Below are positions 16,188 to 24,540 of a DNA stretch of 64,000 nucleotides, piece after piece. Both the position numbers and the translations under genes were made by a program. The stretch spans positions 1 through 64,000 of the forward strand of contig JAFUDJ010000032.1 of the NCBI GenBank assembly GCA_017459445.1. Reading direction: 5' to 3'. The notes beneath the pieces were generated by a model, which saw only the letters and a program-made list of their open reading frames with translations, searched no databases and was not told the DNA's origin. Every line of letters starts with the position of its first letter. Position 1 is the first letter of the stretch. This DNA comes from Prevotella sp. (GTDB taxonomy: Bacteria > Bacteroidota > Bacteroidia > Bacteroidales > Bacteroidaceae).

Positions 16188-16684
16188 TATGCAAATACGT
16201 CGTTAAATTGATCCGTGAATATTCTTGCCAGTGTTGTTCCGCTCTCATTCGGTGCGCTCTCGCCCGTTGCAGCAGCCCTACGAGCCCTCTTATAAGTCTG
16301 GTCAGCGACGTTCTCGACGACCACCGTCCTTTCGCTTCGCATGGTGAGGTTGTCGCGGTCTGCGCCTATTGTCGTGATGCCGTCGGGCTTGATGTACGGA
16401 GGTATGACGCAGTTTTTGCCCCATGCCGCCGTTGCCGTCAGCAGTTCCTGTTGCTCCCTTGCGACAATCTCCGTTGCGGGAGCAATGCCGTACAGCGAAT
16501 AGCATTCCCTTACCCGTGTGTTGACCACGTCGGCAAGGCTCCACTCCAGCAGCTGTCCGTCGCGCAGCCTGTCGGTGACGTTCAGGCCGTTGCGCTCGCA
16601 AAGCGCGAACACCCCTTCTGCACTTCCCAGCACCTGAACGGCAACGTCCAGCAGCGTCTGTCGGTCTTTCACTCTTATCTCCAT
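16187..16684 (-). CDS. LysM-like tail/baseplate protein
   Basis: The 165-residue product begins with a LysM-like segment (about 1-48): KDRQTLLDVAVQVLGSAEGVFALCERNGLN and RLRDGQLLEW. LysM-like domains are common in tail hub or tape-linked proteins (P2 gpX class). The rest is low in motifs. It sits next to the spike and hub genes, which supports a baseplate role. Confidence 0.55.
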   Translation of the reverse strand: MEIRVKDRQTLLDVAVQVLGSAEGVFALCERNGLNVTDRLRDGQLLEWSLADVVNTRVRECYSLYGIAPATEIVAREQQELLTATAAWGKNCVIPPYIKPDGITTIGADRDNLTMRSERTVVVENVADQTYKRARRAAATGESAPNESGTTLARIFTDQFNDVFA

Positions 16685-16693
16685 AGCTTTTTC

Positions 16694-16975
16694 CTATCTG
16701 ACTGTTATCACTCCGCTGTCCGCGTCGTAGGCCACCGTTCCGACCTCGACCCCGCAGGCTCGTATCATTTTCTTTGTTTCCTGCGGCCAGAAGCGGTCAT
16801 AGCTTCCACCGAGGTGCATTCTCACCTCTGCCCCGATGAGCGGCACTTCCTTCAGCTCCCCCCGTTGCGCGAGCAGCACGGTCTCTACCACCATTCCAGC
16901 ATTGTCCGTAATGGCTGCAGCCTTTCCCTCTGTGAGGAGGTCGCCCGTCTTGGTGCTTGTTATGAGTCCCTTCAT
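16694..16975 (-). CDS. Small baseplate-cluster protein (possible gp25/gpW-like)
   Basis: The 93-residue product lies between the LysM-like protein and the spike, and overlaps the spike gene by 4 bp. The pattern ALLAQRGELKEVPLIG-like (VETVLLAQRGELKEVPLIGA), then a C-terminal strand DADSGVITVR, resembles small wedge proteins near gp25. The size fits gp25/gpW. Medium-low certainty. Confidence 0.45.
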   Translation of the reverse strand: MKGLITSTKTGDLLTEGKAAAITDNAGMVVETVLLAQRGELKEVPLIGAEVRMHLGGSYDRFWPQETKKMIRACGVEVGTVAYDADSGVITVR

Positions 16976-17538
16976 TGCTTTACCTTTTCGTTTTCGTAAT
17001 CGGCCTTGTCGAATTCAGACACGTCGCTGGCGGTGTTGGCAGGTGCGACGGTGGTAAATGTTCCCCCAGGGTGTGCCACGGTGACCTGATGCGTATGGCT
17101 GTTGAAGGTGCTGATGAAGTCGTTCACCTCACTGACCAGATTATTGAGTTTGTCGGTCATCTCATTGATTTTAATGAGTCCGTCCAGTGTACCGTCATTC
17201 ATGACGATACCGTTCTCGTCGATGACGATGCTTGCCGTCTGCTTGTCCTTGATGACCACCTCTACGCTCTCCACGTCCTCGCAGAGGGTGACGAATCCCG
17301 CCGTGCCGTCTGTGCTGAACGCGACGAGGACATAGCTTCCCACCCTTGGGAACTGTACGATGCCGACAGTAGCCTCCTGGTCTGCCTGTAGGTTGCATCC
17401 CAGCACGGGAGCGTCCTCGTTGACAGGCTGGCAGTCAACCGTCCGAGCCGCCTTGTCGACGGCTGTCACCTCGCAGACGAGGCAGCCCAGCGGCTGTCCT
17501 GTTTTTGCTATCTGTCTTATGATGTCTCGTATATCCAT
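16972..17538 (-). CDS. Baseplate central spike (gpV / Mu gp45-like)
   Basis: The 188-residue product has an N-terminal OB-fold-like part (about 15-95), a beta-repeat stretch (VVIKDKQTASIVIDENGIVMND) and a tip segment FNSHTHQVTVAHPGG. The HxH pair is the usual metal-binding apex of contractile-tail spikes. It is placed directly after the hub gene in transcription. Confidence 0.75.
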   Translation of the reverse strand: MDIRDIIRQIAKTGQPLGCLVCEVTAVDKAARTVDCQPVNEDAPVLGCNLQADQEATVGIVQFPRVGSYVLVAFSTDGTAGFVTLCEDVESVEVVIKDKQTASIVIDENGIVMNDGTLDGLIKINEMTDKLNNLVSEVNDFISTFNSHTHQVTVAHPGGTFTTVAPANTASDVSEFDKADYENEKVKQ

Positions 17539-17548
17539 ATCATAGAGT

Positions 17549-18508
17549 TTAATCGCCTACCCGCTGGCCAAGTGTAATCTCCTGTCGGAAGCCGCCCGTG
17601 CCAAACTTAATGACATTTTTCCTTACCTGATAAACGCCTTTTTTCTCACCGTCAATTTTGATGCCCACTGCATCCAGCACGTCGGCCAGCTTATATCCGA
17701 AGGTCGTGAGGCTTCCAGTCAGGCCGTCACGCTTGAGGCGTTTCAGCTCCTGTTCGCCCCAAGCCTTTGCCTCGGCCTCTGTCTTGTTGTAGCAGTGCAG
17801 CGTTCTGTGTTCCCCGTCTGCGTCGCCCACCTCCACCTTTATCTTCTTTTTGTTGTTGGGCTGTAGGCTGACCACCTTCACCTTCAGGTGCATGTTCTCG
17901 GCATGCTGCTGTTCCAACTGCGAATCAGTGACGATGTTCATTCCTGTGGCGAACACCTGCGAAACCGATGTATCATGCTCAAACAGTACGCCGCAATAGA
18001 GTACAGGCTTGCCGTCCTCATAGCGGAAGAAAGAGCGTATGCCGCTTTCCTTCAGCTCTCCGAGTAGTGCGGCCACGGTGTCGGCAGTCACTCGATATGC
18101 CCCCAAAGCCTGTTCACCCAGCACCTTCACGTCATAGCCTGTGTTCTGGTCTTTCAGCAGCTGCTCCAGCGTCACGGTCTTATAGGCTTTCTTCTCGGCC
18201 TTGAGCTGCTTGAGCTTGAACATGTCATCCTCGCAGGTCAGCACACATGGGGTCTTGAAACCAACGTCGCGGACAAAGCCCTGAAAGGCTGTCTGTAGGT
18301 CATTGTCGTAGCCCAGCTGCACCGTTATCTGGTCACCCCGCCTGACAGGTATTTCCGACTGTCCGTCCCACCTCAGTTTTTTGGGTAGCGTCACCTTGCA
18401 CGTCGCCGTCAGTGAGTCGGTGTCGCGCTCAATCTCAACCGCCGTGCAGAAGTCCAGCTCCCACTGTCGGTTGCCCTTGATGGTGATTTTACAGTTCAGT
18501 CTATACAT
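17549..18508 (-). CDS. Baseplate hub protein (gpD / Mu gp44-like)
   Basis: The 319-residue product starts with a beta-barrel segment typical of hubs (ITIKGNRQWELDFCTAVEIER, IPVRRGDQITVQLGY) and ends in a split-barrel (AWGEQELKRLKRDGLTGSL, GVYQVRKNVIKFG). The hub carries the spike and anchors the tube at the baseplate. Its place upstream of the spike gene supports the call. Confidence 0.75.
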   Translation of the reverse strand: MYRLNCKITIKGNRQWELDFCTAVEIERDTDSLTATCKVTLPKKLRWDGQSEIPVRRGDQITVQLGYDNDLQTAFQGFVRDVGFKTPCVLTCEDDMFKLKQLKAEKKAYKTVTLEQLLKDQNTGYDVKVLGEQALGAYRVTADTVAALLGELKESGIRSFFRYEDGKPVLYCGVLFEHDTSVSQVFATGMNIVTDSQLEQQHAENMHLKVKVVSLQPNNKKKIKVEVGDADGEHRTLHCYNKTEAEAKAWGEQELKRLKRDGLTGSLTTFGYKLADVLDAVGIKIDGEKKGVYQVRKNVIKFGTGGFRQEITLGQRVGD

Positions 18509-18536
18509 GTCTAAACGGTGTTTAATCGTCGTTTAA

Positions 18537-18956
18537 CTACCAGCTGCACCGTGACGGCTTCTCGCTTCCCCATTTGACGGGGTTGGCCGCATCGGTGTCG
18601 CCGTCTTCGCTGACGTATGTGGGAAGGTCTGGCGATGCCTTGCTTGCCTGTACGTCTTTCAGCCACTGTATGCTTTCCTTGTAGAGGCACTCGCGCCGTT
18701 CATGCCCCATCTGCTGCGGCAATCGGTGTATCATGAGCCAAAGCGCGATGTTGACCGTGACCTGCACGAGCATGGGGTTACGGTCGCATCCCTCGGCACT
18801 GAAAGCCTTTTCCATGTCGTAGCGGTGGCGGGTGTAGCCCTTCACCTGCTCAATGGCCGCCCTTTCAGCCGTCAACCTTACTGCGGTGTCGGCCTGTAGC
18901 GTCTCGAACTCGTATGTGTCGCAAACACTCTTGTAATCGTCCTCAGTCAGAAACAT
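18537..18956 (-). CDS. Mu gp36-like (DUF1320) head-tail joining protein
   Basis: The 139-residue product starts MFLTEDDYKSVCD and has RAAIEQVKGYTRHRYDMEKAF, then a helix WLMIHRLPQQMGHERRECLYKE. This layout (short acidic start, helix bundle, IHRLP) is the DUF1320/gp36 class of head-tail connectors in Mu-like phages. It is located between terminase and hub. Confidence 0.65.
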   Translation of the reverse strand: MFLTEDDYKSVCDTYEFETLQADTAVRLTAERAAIEQVKGYTRHRYDMEKAFSAEGCDRNPMLVQVTVNIALWLMIHRLPQQMGHERRECLYKESIQWLKDVQASKASPDLPTYVSEDGDTDAANPVKWGSEKPSRCSW

Positions 18957-18960
18957 CGTG

Positions 18961-19212
18961 CTATCTGTTTTTAGGAACGGCCTCGTATGCTGCGAGCTTC
19001 CGAGCCTTTTCAGCCGTGAAGCCCTTTCCGAAGCGGTGCATCCTGATTTGCTGTTTTATTCCCTGCATGCTGAGCACCAGCGGCCTCTCCTTGTAGATGA
19101 TGACGAGGTATTTGCGCCGATGCGTCTGTGCCTTGCGGTCTGCCTCCTTGATGGCACGTTTGAGCCTCCAGTCAAAGAGCCATGCCTTGAAAAGTTTCTT
19201 GAAATCTACCAT
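18961..19212 (-). CDS. Small basic phage protein, unknown
   Basis: The 83-residue, strongly basic product (RLKRAIKEADRKAQTHRRKYLVIIYKERPLVL) overlaps the terminase gene by 7 bp and lies 5 bp from gp36. A basic helix followed by a beta strand could bind DNA or RNA. No family was recognised. Confidence 0.55.
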   Translation of the reverse strand: MVDFKKLFKAWLFDWRLKRAIKEADRKAQTHRRKYLVIIYKERPLVLSMQGIKQQIRMHRFGKGFTAEKARKLAAYEAVPKNR

Positions 19213-20777
19213 ACAACATTCTTTGCGTTTCTCCGTTTGCCGAATGACGGTGTGAAACTGGTTATTCGTGAGTGCTTTTGTAATATCGATAGTGCGCCCT
19301 CGTCGGCATCGGGTGCGTCATCGTGTCCTCTCATACCCTTCTGAAACGCCAGCGTGTGGTCGATGGCTCTGAGCGTGTCGGGGTCATCCTTCTGGCTGTC
19401 ATCGTAGAATGTGAAGCCCCGTTCCCACAAGGGCGCAATGCTCTCGATACGCAGGAACTTGTCGGGCTTTTTGCGCTTGTCACCGATGATGGGGAGCTGG
19501 TAGCCCCTCAGTACCCCCTCGGTAGTGAAGTCCTCGAGTATGCTGTCCTGCATGAAATTGGCCTCCATGTAGAACTTAACGGCAATGCCCGTCTCTTGCG
19601 CCCATTCGTAGAGGTCATAGCACCAGCGTACCATTTCGGCAATGGTGGCCTGACGGACGAAAGCGCGTAAGTGCCAGAGCTGCGTCTTTTTGGTCTTGCC
19701 CCATAGCTTCGCGGCCTTGTAGTCGTTCTTTGTGGTGCTTTTCCAAGCGGGGTCTATGTACAGGACAATCTCCGTGAAGTCGCGCCAAGCGGGTCGCTTT
19801 GCCCACCGAATCCAGTCCTGCCGGAACACCGCCCCCTCGACGATGGGGTTGTTCATGTATTCCTTCTGGAAGGAGCGGTAGCCCACGAAGTCCTCGATGG
19901 CCTGTACCTCTGCCCGTGTCCATTTGGCTGCCCATGAGACGTTGCCTTGTTCGTCGAGGATATTGACCTGTGTGACCTTGACGGTCTTGATGGCGCAGAT
20001 ATTGGCAAGCACACTGTTTTTCGCAATGAGGTTGCCGACCATGATAAAGCGTCCGCGTCCACCGTCGAGCGAGCCGAAAAGAGCCTCCTTGACCCAATCG
20101 GTGAGGCGTGATACACGTGCGGGATTCTCGCACAGCTCGTCATCGTCGAGGTCGTCGATGACGATATAGTCAGGACGGTGTGAGCGGTAGCGCAGTCCGC
20201 GAGGCGACTGTCCCCGTCCACGTGCGAAGAATGCCGTGCCGTCCTTCGTGACGAATGAGCCGTCCTGCCACGATCCGTTGTTGTATTGCTCTCCGAAGTC
20301 GGCAATGTACCGCTGGTTGTATTGTAGCTCTGCCTGAATGTCGGCGAGCAGCTGGTTGGCATTGTCCTGAGACTTGCCTACCAGCACCATGACCCAGAAC
20401 TCGCGCAATGCAGCCCCGCCCCATGACTGCGCCTTGAGCCACATGGGAAGGAACACGTCCATGTGCGTTGACTTGGCCGCTCCTCTGTGCCACTTTGCCA
20501 CCCCTTTGTAATTGCGGTCGGCCTTGACGGTGTTGGCCATCTTTATCTGGAAGGGAGCGCAGGGTGTCGGTTTTCCCGTCTGCGGGTTGACGGTATAGTG
20601 TGGGAAATAGTAATCGACAAATGCGCCATAGTCAGCGAGCAGGTGTCGTATGCGCCTTGTGCGCTGCGCCTGCGTCTCATGGCTGGCCACGACGGTAGCG
20701 TCCTGCACCGTTTCGCAATGGTGCTTCCACAGCTCAAGAGCCTCCTTTGGCGATAGCTTGTCGTACTTGCTTGGCAT
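19206..20777 (-). CDS. Terminase large subunit
   Basis: The 523-residue product has an ATPase half with a variant Walker A (RGAAKST, 98-104) and Walker B YIVIDDLDDDE (about 204-214), and a nuclease half starting at LYIDPAWKSTTKNDYKAAKLWG and including FYMEANFMQDS. It packages DNA into proheads and cuts it. In Mu-like phages packaging starts at the left end and takes some host DNA. It follows the small subunit by 3 bp. Confidence 0.88.
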   Translation of the reverse strand: MPSKYDKLSPKEALELWKHHCETVQDATVVASHETQAQRTRRIRHLLADYGAFVDYYFPHYTVNPQTGKPTPCAPFQIKMANTVKADRNYKGVAKWHRGAAKSTHMDVFLPMWLKAQSWGGAALREFWVMVLVGKSQDNANQLLADIQAELQYNQRYIADFGEQYNNGSWQDGSFVTKDGTAFFARGRGQSPRGLRYRSHRPDYIVIDDLDDDELCENPARVSRLTDWVKEALFGSLDGGRGRFIMVGNLIAKNSVLANICAIKTVKVTQVNILDEQGNVSWAAKWTRAEVQAIEDFVGYRSFQKEYMNNPIVEGAVFRQDWIRWAKRPAWRDFTEIVLYIDPAWKSTTKNDYKAAKLWGKTKKTQLWHLRAFVRQATIAEMVRWCYDLYEWAQETGIAVKFYMEANFMQDSILEDFTTEGVLRGYQLPIIGDKRKKPDKFLRIESIAPLWERGFTFYDDSQKDDPDTLRAIDHTLAFQKGMRGHDDAPDADEGALSILQKHSRITSFTPSFGKRRNAKNVVW

Positions 20778-20780
20778 ATA

Positions 20781-21269
20781 TTACTTTATCAGTTTATTCT
20801 GCATCAGGTAGTTGATGTACTGGTTGTGATACTTGTTGATGGTTCTGAGCAGTTCGGGTGTGATGCCCTCGTCGAACTGTGCCTGGAACTGTAACCATTT
20901 TGAGAAGGCCATGAACACCTCTATTACATCGACGATGGACGTGTGCTTGTCGAGCCTCTCGATGGTGGCTGAGAACTTGGCGAGCTTGTCGCCGAGACCC
21001 GCCGCCGCGTCAGGATCCTCCGAGCTGTTGACGCTCTCAATCATCTTGTCGATGGTTCGGAGCAGTTTGTTGACCAGTTCTGGTCGTGTGATGTTCTGAG
21101 CTGCGCGTTGTTCCGACCAGCCCCCGTCGCTGACCCATCTGGTGATGGTCTGAGGAGATATGCCCGTCTTTTCGGCAATCATTTTCTGGCTTTCTCCCTG
21201 CATGTAGAGGAGACGTGCGTATTCCTTTTTCTCCTCTAACTGGTGCTTTGTGAGTTTACTTGTAGACAT
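20781..21269 (-). CDS. Terminase small subunit
   Basis: The 162-residue product has an N-terminal helix-turn-helix (MIAEKTGISPQTITRWVSDGGW, about 30-51), as in terminase small subunits and Mu gp27-like proteins, then a long helical part. It is first in the leftward late operon, immediately before the large subunit. It should recognise the packaging site. Confidence 0.72.
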   Translation of the reverse strand: MSTSKLTKHQLEEKKEYARLLYMQGESQKMIAEKTGISPQTITRWVSDGGWSEQRAAQNITRPELVNKLLRTIDKMIESVNSSEDPDAAAGLGDKLAKFSATIERLDKHTSIVDVIEVFMAFSKWLQFQAQFDEGITPELLRTINKYHNQYINYLMQNKLIK

Positions 21270-21341
21270 TCATACTTATTACTGTTTGTGCCACGAATGG
21301 CTGTTAATCTGGTGCAAAGGTGAGTATTTTCCGTGGGCTAT

Positions 21342-21405
21342 GGAAAAAGAGTGCCAAAACTTTACACTCTTTTTGCGTAGTCGCGCGAAAGGCCGCAACT
21401 TTGCA
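21342..21405. promoter_or_regulatory. Hairpin and promoter before phage tRNA
   Basis: AAAAAGAGTG and CACTCTTTTT form a hairpin that could stop transcription in either direction (about 21346-21374). The second arm runs into a TTTG box (21372-21375) that is 20 bases from CAACTTTG (21396-21403), a promoter directly before the tRNA. The region also holds the start area of the leftward late operon, for which only a weak box (CACCTTTG on the minus strand near 21321) is seen. Confidence 0.55.
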
Positions 21406-21413
21406 TTGGAAAT

Positions 21414-21487
21414 CGCGGTGTGGAGCAGCTGGCCAGCTCGTCGGGCTCATTCCCCGAAGGTCGCAGGTTCGAGTCCTGCCGCCGCAA
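21414..21487 (+). tRNA. Phage-encoded initiator-type tRNA-Met (CAT)
   Basis: A full cloverleaf can be drawn: acceptor CGCGGTG/CGCCGCA, D stem GAGC/GCTC, anticodon stem TCGGG/CCCGA, loop CTCATTC, T arm GCAGG-TTCGAGT-CCTGC, discriminator A. Two initiator hallmarks are present: an unpaired C1-A72 and three G-C pairs at the base of the anticodon stem. The loop is unusual, with TC in place of AA at positions 37-38. CCA is not encoded. It lies between the two late operons with its own promoter. Confidence 0.82.
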
Positions 21488-21546
21488 CAACCAGCTTGAA
21501 AGTGGAGTGTTTTTCATAGTTAGTTAATGGTTTTAGGTTAGTATTT

Positions 21547-21581
21547 GGCGGTGGCGGCCAGACATGCAAGGCCGCCCCGCC
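21547..21581 (+). promoter_or_regulatory. Strong GC hairpin in leader of protease gene
   Basis: GGCGGTGGCGGCC (21547-21559) pairs with GGCCGCCCCGCC (21570-21581). No T run follows, so it is not a normal terminator. It lies 19 bp before the protease start and could mark tRNA 3' processing or set translation. Confidence 0.45.
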
Positions 21582-21599
21582 TTAAAGAAAAAAGAAGTA

Positions 21600-22556
21600 A
21601 TGAAAGAAATGGTTATCAGTACCTCTCGCGTGAACTGCTACGGCTACCGCGTCCTGACAGAGGGCATCGACATTGAACAGTACCAGAGGAACCCCGTGCT
21701 GCTGTACATGCACCGCAGGGGTGGCGACATTCTTCCCATAGGCCGTGTTGAGAATCTGCGCTTAGAGGGTGACAAACTGATAGGAACGCCAGTGTTTGAC
21801 ATGAATGACCCGTTTGCGAAGCAGATAGCCGACAAGTGGGAGAGCGGTTTCCTCCGTATGTGCAGCCCGTCGCTGGAGCTGCTGGAGAAATCGACCGACA
21901 AGGCACTGCTGCTGTCAGGGCAGACCCGTCCGACAGTGACCCGCTGCCGCCTTCAGGAAATCAGCATCGTGGACATAGGCGGCAATGACGACGCGCTACA
22001 GCTGTTTGCGGACGGCAAGGTTCTGACGCTTTCGGCTGGATCCGACTGCGAGCATCTGCCACTGTTGCAACTGGAAAAGGAAACCGCCGAGCAATCGGCC
22101 AATATAAACCCTAATAAAAGTAATATGAAGAAAGAAACATTGGAATTGCTCGGCCTTGGCGAGAACGCCACCGAGCAGGAGATTCACGAGAAGGTGAAGC
22201 TCATGAAGGAGCGTGCCGACCGTGCTGAGCAGCTTCATCTGTCAGCCATCGAGCATGCCGTAGACACCGCCATCAGCGAGAAGCGCGTGACCGCCGACAA
22301 GCGCGACCACTTCATCCAGCTTGGCAAGAGTGCAGGTCTGGAGGCTCTGAACGAGACGTTGAAGCTGATGCAGCCAGCGCGTAAGCCCACCGATGTCATC
22401 ACCCCGACGGCAGAGAATCATGAGGGCAAGCAGGAAGAAGTTGCCAAACTGTCTGACCTGACCCCCGACGCTGCCGAGCAGCTGAAGAAGGACAACCCGA
22501 AGGAGTATGCCCGCCTGTTCAAGGCTGAGACGGGTCTGGACTTGGCCGAGATCTAA
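21600..22556 (+). CDS. Prohead protease with C-terminal scaffold domain (Mu gpI-like)
   Basis: The ATG at 21600 (MKEMVIS) is chosen; an upstream ATG at 21564 lies inside the hairpin. The N-terminal half has the protease layout YQRNPVLLYMHRRGG, PIGRVENLRL, FLRMCSPSLELLE and CRLQEISIVDIGGN. The C-terminal part (from about 178) is charged and helical, as in scaffolds. An in-frame ATG at 22124 (MKKETLELLGLG) would give scaffold alone, as Mu makes Z from within I. Both would act in the prohead before DNA entry. Confidence 0.8.
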   Translation: MKEMVISTSRVNCYGYRVLTEGIDIEQYQRNPVLLYMHRRGGDILPIGRVENLRLEGDKLIGTPVFDMNDPFAKQIADKWESGFLRMCSPSLELLEKSTDKALLLSGQTRPTVTRCRLQEISIVDIGGNDDALQLFADGKVLTLSAGSDCEHLPLLQLEKETAEQSANINPNKSNMKKETLELLGLGENATEQEIHEKVKLMKERADRAEQLHLSAIEHAVDTAISEKRVTADKRDHFIQLGKSAGLEALNETLKLMQPARKPTDVITPTAENHEGKQEEVAKLSDLTPDAAEQLKKDNPKEYARLFKAETGLDLAEI

Positions 22557-22589
22557 ACAGTTTTCAATAACCACTTAAACACCTATTAA

Positions 22590-23666
22590 ATGAAGCATTT
22601 TTCTATTTTGCGCGGGCTTATGCTCGCCGTGTGCGCACTGATGGTCAATGCCGTTATGGGCGCGACTATCAGCACCACCTTTTTCGGTGCGTCCCCCGCA
22701 GCGGGTGCAATAGCCATGAACGCTGTGGCCTTGGTTGCAGGTAATGCCCTGCCTTCAGGCACATTGCATGCAGGTGTGTTCACGGAGCTGTGGACAGGCT
22801 ATCTTATCAAGGCATTCCGCACAGCTCCCGAACAGCTGGGCTGGTATGACCGCATCCGTTCCTTTGACCAGTATGTGGACAACGACGTTATCCATTTCAC
22901 GGAACTTGGCGGTGACCCAGCCGTGCTTGTGAACAACACGACCTATCCCCTGAACATCACAGCCCTTCAGGACGCAGACAAGCCCATCAGCCTTGACAAG
23001 TTCGACACAGAGGCCACCCCCGTCACGGATGACGAGCTGCATGCTATCAGCTATGACAAGATGGCAAGCGTTCTGGAGCGTCATCGTGAGGCCATCAAGG
23101 AAAAGGTTCGCCAGAAGGCCATCCACGCCATTGCTCCTCAGAGTCACGTCGCCAACACGACCCCTATACTGAGTACGACAGGCGAGGCCGACGGTACTCG
23201 AAAGCGTTTCTGCCCTGCCGACATCGTTGCCGCAAAAGCTGCCTTCGACGCTATGAAGGTTCCCACGACCGACCGCGTCCTGGTTCTGACCACTCAGCAT
23301 GTGAACGACCTGCTGCTTGTAGACCAGAAGTTCCGCGAACACTACAACATCAACCAGACAGAGGGCAAGATTGCGCGTCTCTACGGCTTCGACATCTATG
23401 AATATGATGGTACACCAAGCTATACATCCGCAGGGAACAAGAAACAGTTTGGTGCAGCTGCCGCGAGCGGTGACAAGCAGGCCAGTGTGTTCTTCCATGT
23501 CGGCTCGATGATGAAGGCCAATGGTTCTGTGCAGTTCTACCATCAGGAGGCTGTGAACGATCCTCTGTACCACCGCAACCTCGTGAACTTCCGCAAGTGG
23601 GGCATCTGTCTGCCTTTGAAGGCCAACTGCACCCGTGGAGCCATCCTGAGCGGTGCGACCTCCTGA
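22590..23666 (+). CDS. Major capsid protein with signal-peptide-like N-terminus
   Basis: The 358-residue product is placed directly after the protease/scaffold gene. It has capsid-like blocks: YDRIRSFDQYVDNDVIHFTELG, a helix KMASVLERHREAIKEKVRQKA, a CPADIVAAKAAFD motif and RVLVLTTQHVNDLLLVDQKF. Residues 1-24 (MKHFSILRGLMLAVCALMVN) look like a secretion signal, odd for a cytoplasmic shell protein. The prohead protease probably removes this part. Confidence in capsid is high by order and pattern. Confidence 0.78.
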   Translation: MKHFSILRGLMLAVCALMVNAVMGATISTTFFGASPAAGAIAMNAVALVAGNALPSGTLHAGVFTELWTGYLIKAFRTAPEQLGWYDRIRSFDQYVDNDVIHFTELGGDPAVLVNNTTYPLNITALQDADKPISLDKFDTEATPVTDDELHAISYDKMASVLERHREAIKEKVRQKAIHAIAPQSHVANTTPILSTTGEADGTRKRFCPADIVAAKAAFDAMKVPTTDRVLVLTTQHVNDLLLVDQKFREHYNINQTEGKIARLYGFDIYEYDGTPSYTSAGNKKQFGAAAASGDKQASVFFHVGSMMKANGSVQFYHQEAVNDPLYHRNLVNFRKWGICLPLKANCTRGAILSGATS

Positions 23667-23680
23667 CAACGAGATACTGA

Positions 23681-24151
23681 ATGAGCAGGCTGAAATATCT
23701 GGTTATCCACTGCACGGCCACCCCTGAGGGGCGTGAGGTCACTGCCTCCGACATACGTCACTGGCACTGTGACCCCGTCTCGAAGGGTGGCAGGGGCTGG
23801 AAACAGGTTGGCTACACTGACCTGATACACCTTGACGGCAATGTGGAGCGTCTGGTTGACAACAACGAGGATGCCAACGTTGACCCTTGGGAGGTGACGA
23901 ACGGTGCGGCAGGCTACAACAGCGTGAGCCGTCACATCGTCTATGTTGGCGGCGTTGATGCCAATGACCGTAAGAAGACCAGGGACACGCGCACCGAGGC
24001 TCAGAAGGAGGCACTGCGAAAGTATGTGCTGGACTTTCACCGCCGCTTTCCTACCGTGCGCATCGTCGGCCACCGTGAGCTGAACCCCTCCAAGGCTTGC
24101 CCCTCGTTCAACGTGGGGAGCTGGCTGAAATCAATCGGAATAATACAGTAG
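23681..24151 (+). CDS. Endolysin, N-acetylmuramoyl-L-alanine amidase (T7 lysozyme-like)
   Basis: The 156-residue Amidase_2 protein has zinc ligands H10 (YLVIHCTAT), H131 (VGHREL) and C140 (KACPSF), with Y45 and K138 placed as in T7 lysozyme. It cuts the amide bond between muramic acid and the stem peptide. There is no signal peptide, so export needs a holin, probably encoded next. Confidence 0.9.
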   Translation: MSRLKYLVIHCTATPEGREVTASDIRHWHCDPVSKGGRGWKQVGYTDLIHLDGNVERLVDNNEDANVDPWEVTNGAAGYNSVSRHIVYVGGVDANDRKKTRDTRTEAQKEALRKYVLDFHRRFPTVRIVGHRELNPSKACPSFNVGSWLKSIGIIQ

Positions 24152-24153
24152 CA

Positions 24154-24540
24154 ATGAACAGCGAGTTACTCAACATCATACTGCCGACGCTTGTGGCGGC
24201 CATCAGCGCACCGATAGGGGCGTGGGTGGGCAGTGTGCTGCAACGCCAGAAGTACAAGGCCGAAATCGCCGCCATGCGAGCCGACATCGACTCGAAGCTG
24301 GCTGGCGTGAAAAGCACGGAACTTGATAATGTGCGCAAGGCCAACGACCTGCTGGTGGAGAGCATCGTAACGCCGCTGAAGAAGGAAATCAATAATCTGA
24401 GACGTGATGTTGACAAATTCAGGAAGGCTGTGGAGAAAATTCCCAGCTGTGCTTATGCTGACAGTTGTCCTGTCTCTCGTCAGCTGCAAAAGTACGAAAA
24501 CGACGACCGCCGCGACGCTGACGGCACAGACAAGAAATGA
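24154..24540 (+). CDS. Membrane-anchored lysis-cassette protein, possible holin
   Basis: The ATG at 24154 lies 3 bp after the endolysin stop. The 128-residue product has one N-terminal membrane segment (about 4-26, LLNIILPTLVAAISAPIGAW) and a long coiled coil (about 30-105), ending with two cysteines. One membrane span plus coiled coil is seen in some phage holins and in spanin-like proteins. Position in the lysis cassette is the main evidence. The last 137 bp overlap the next gene in another frame. Confidence 0.5.
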   Translation: MNSELLNIILPTLVAAISAPIGAWVGSVLQRQKYKAEIAAMRADIDSKLAGVKSTELDNVRKANDLLVESIVTPLKKEINNLRRDVDKFRKAVEKIPSCAYADSCPVSRQLQKYENDDRRDADGTDKK

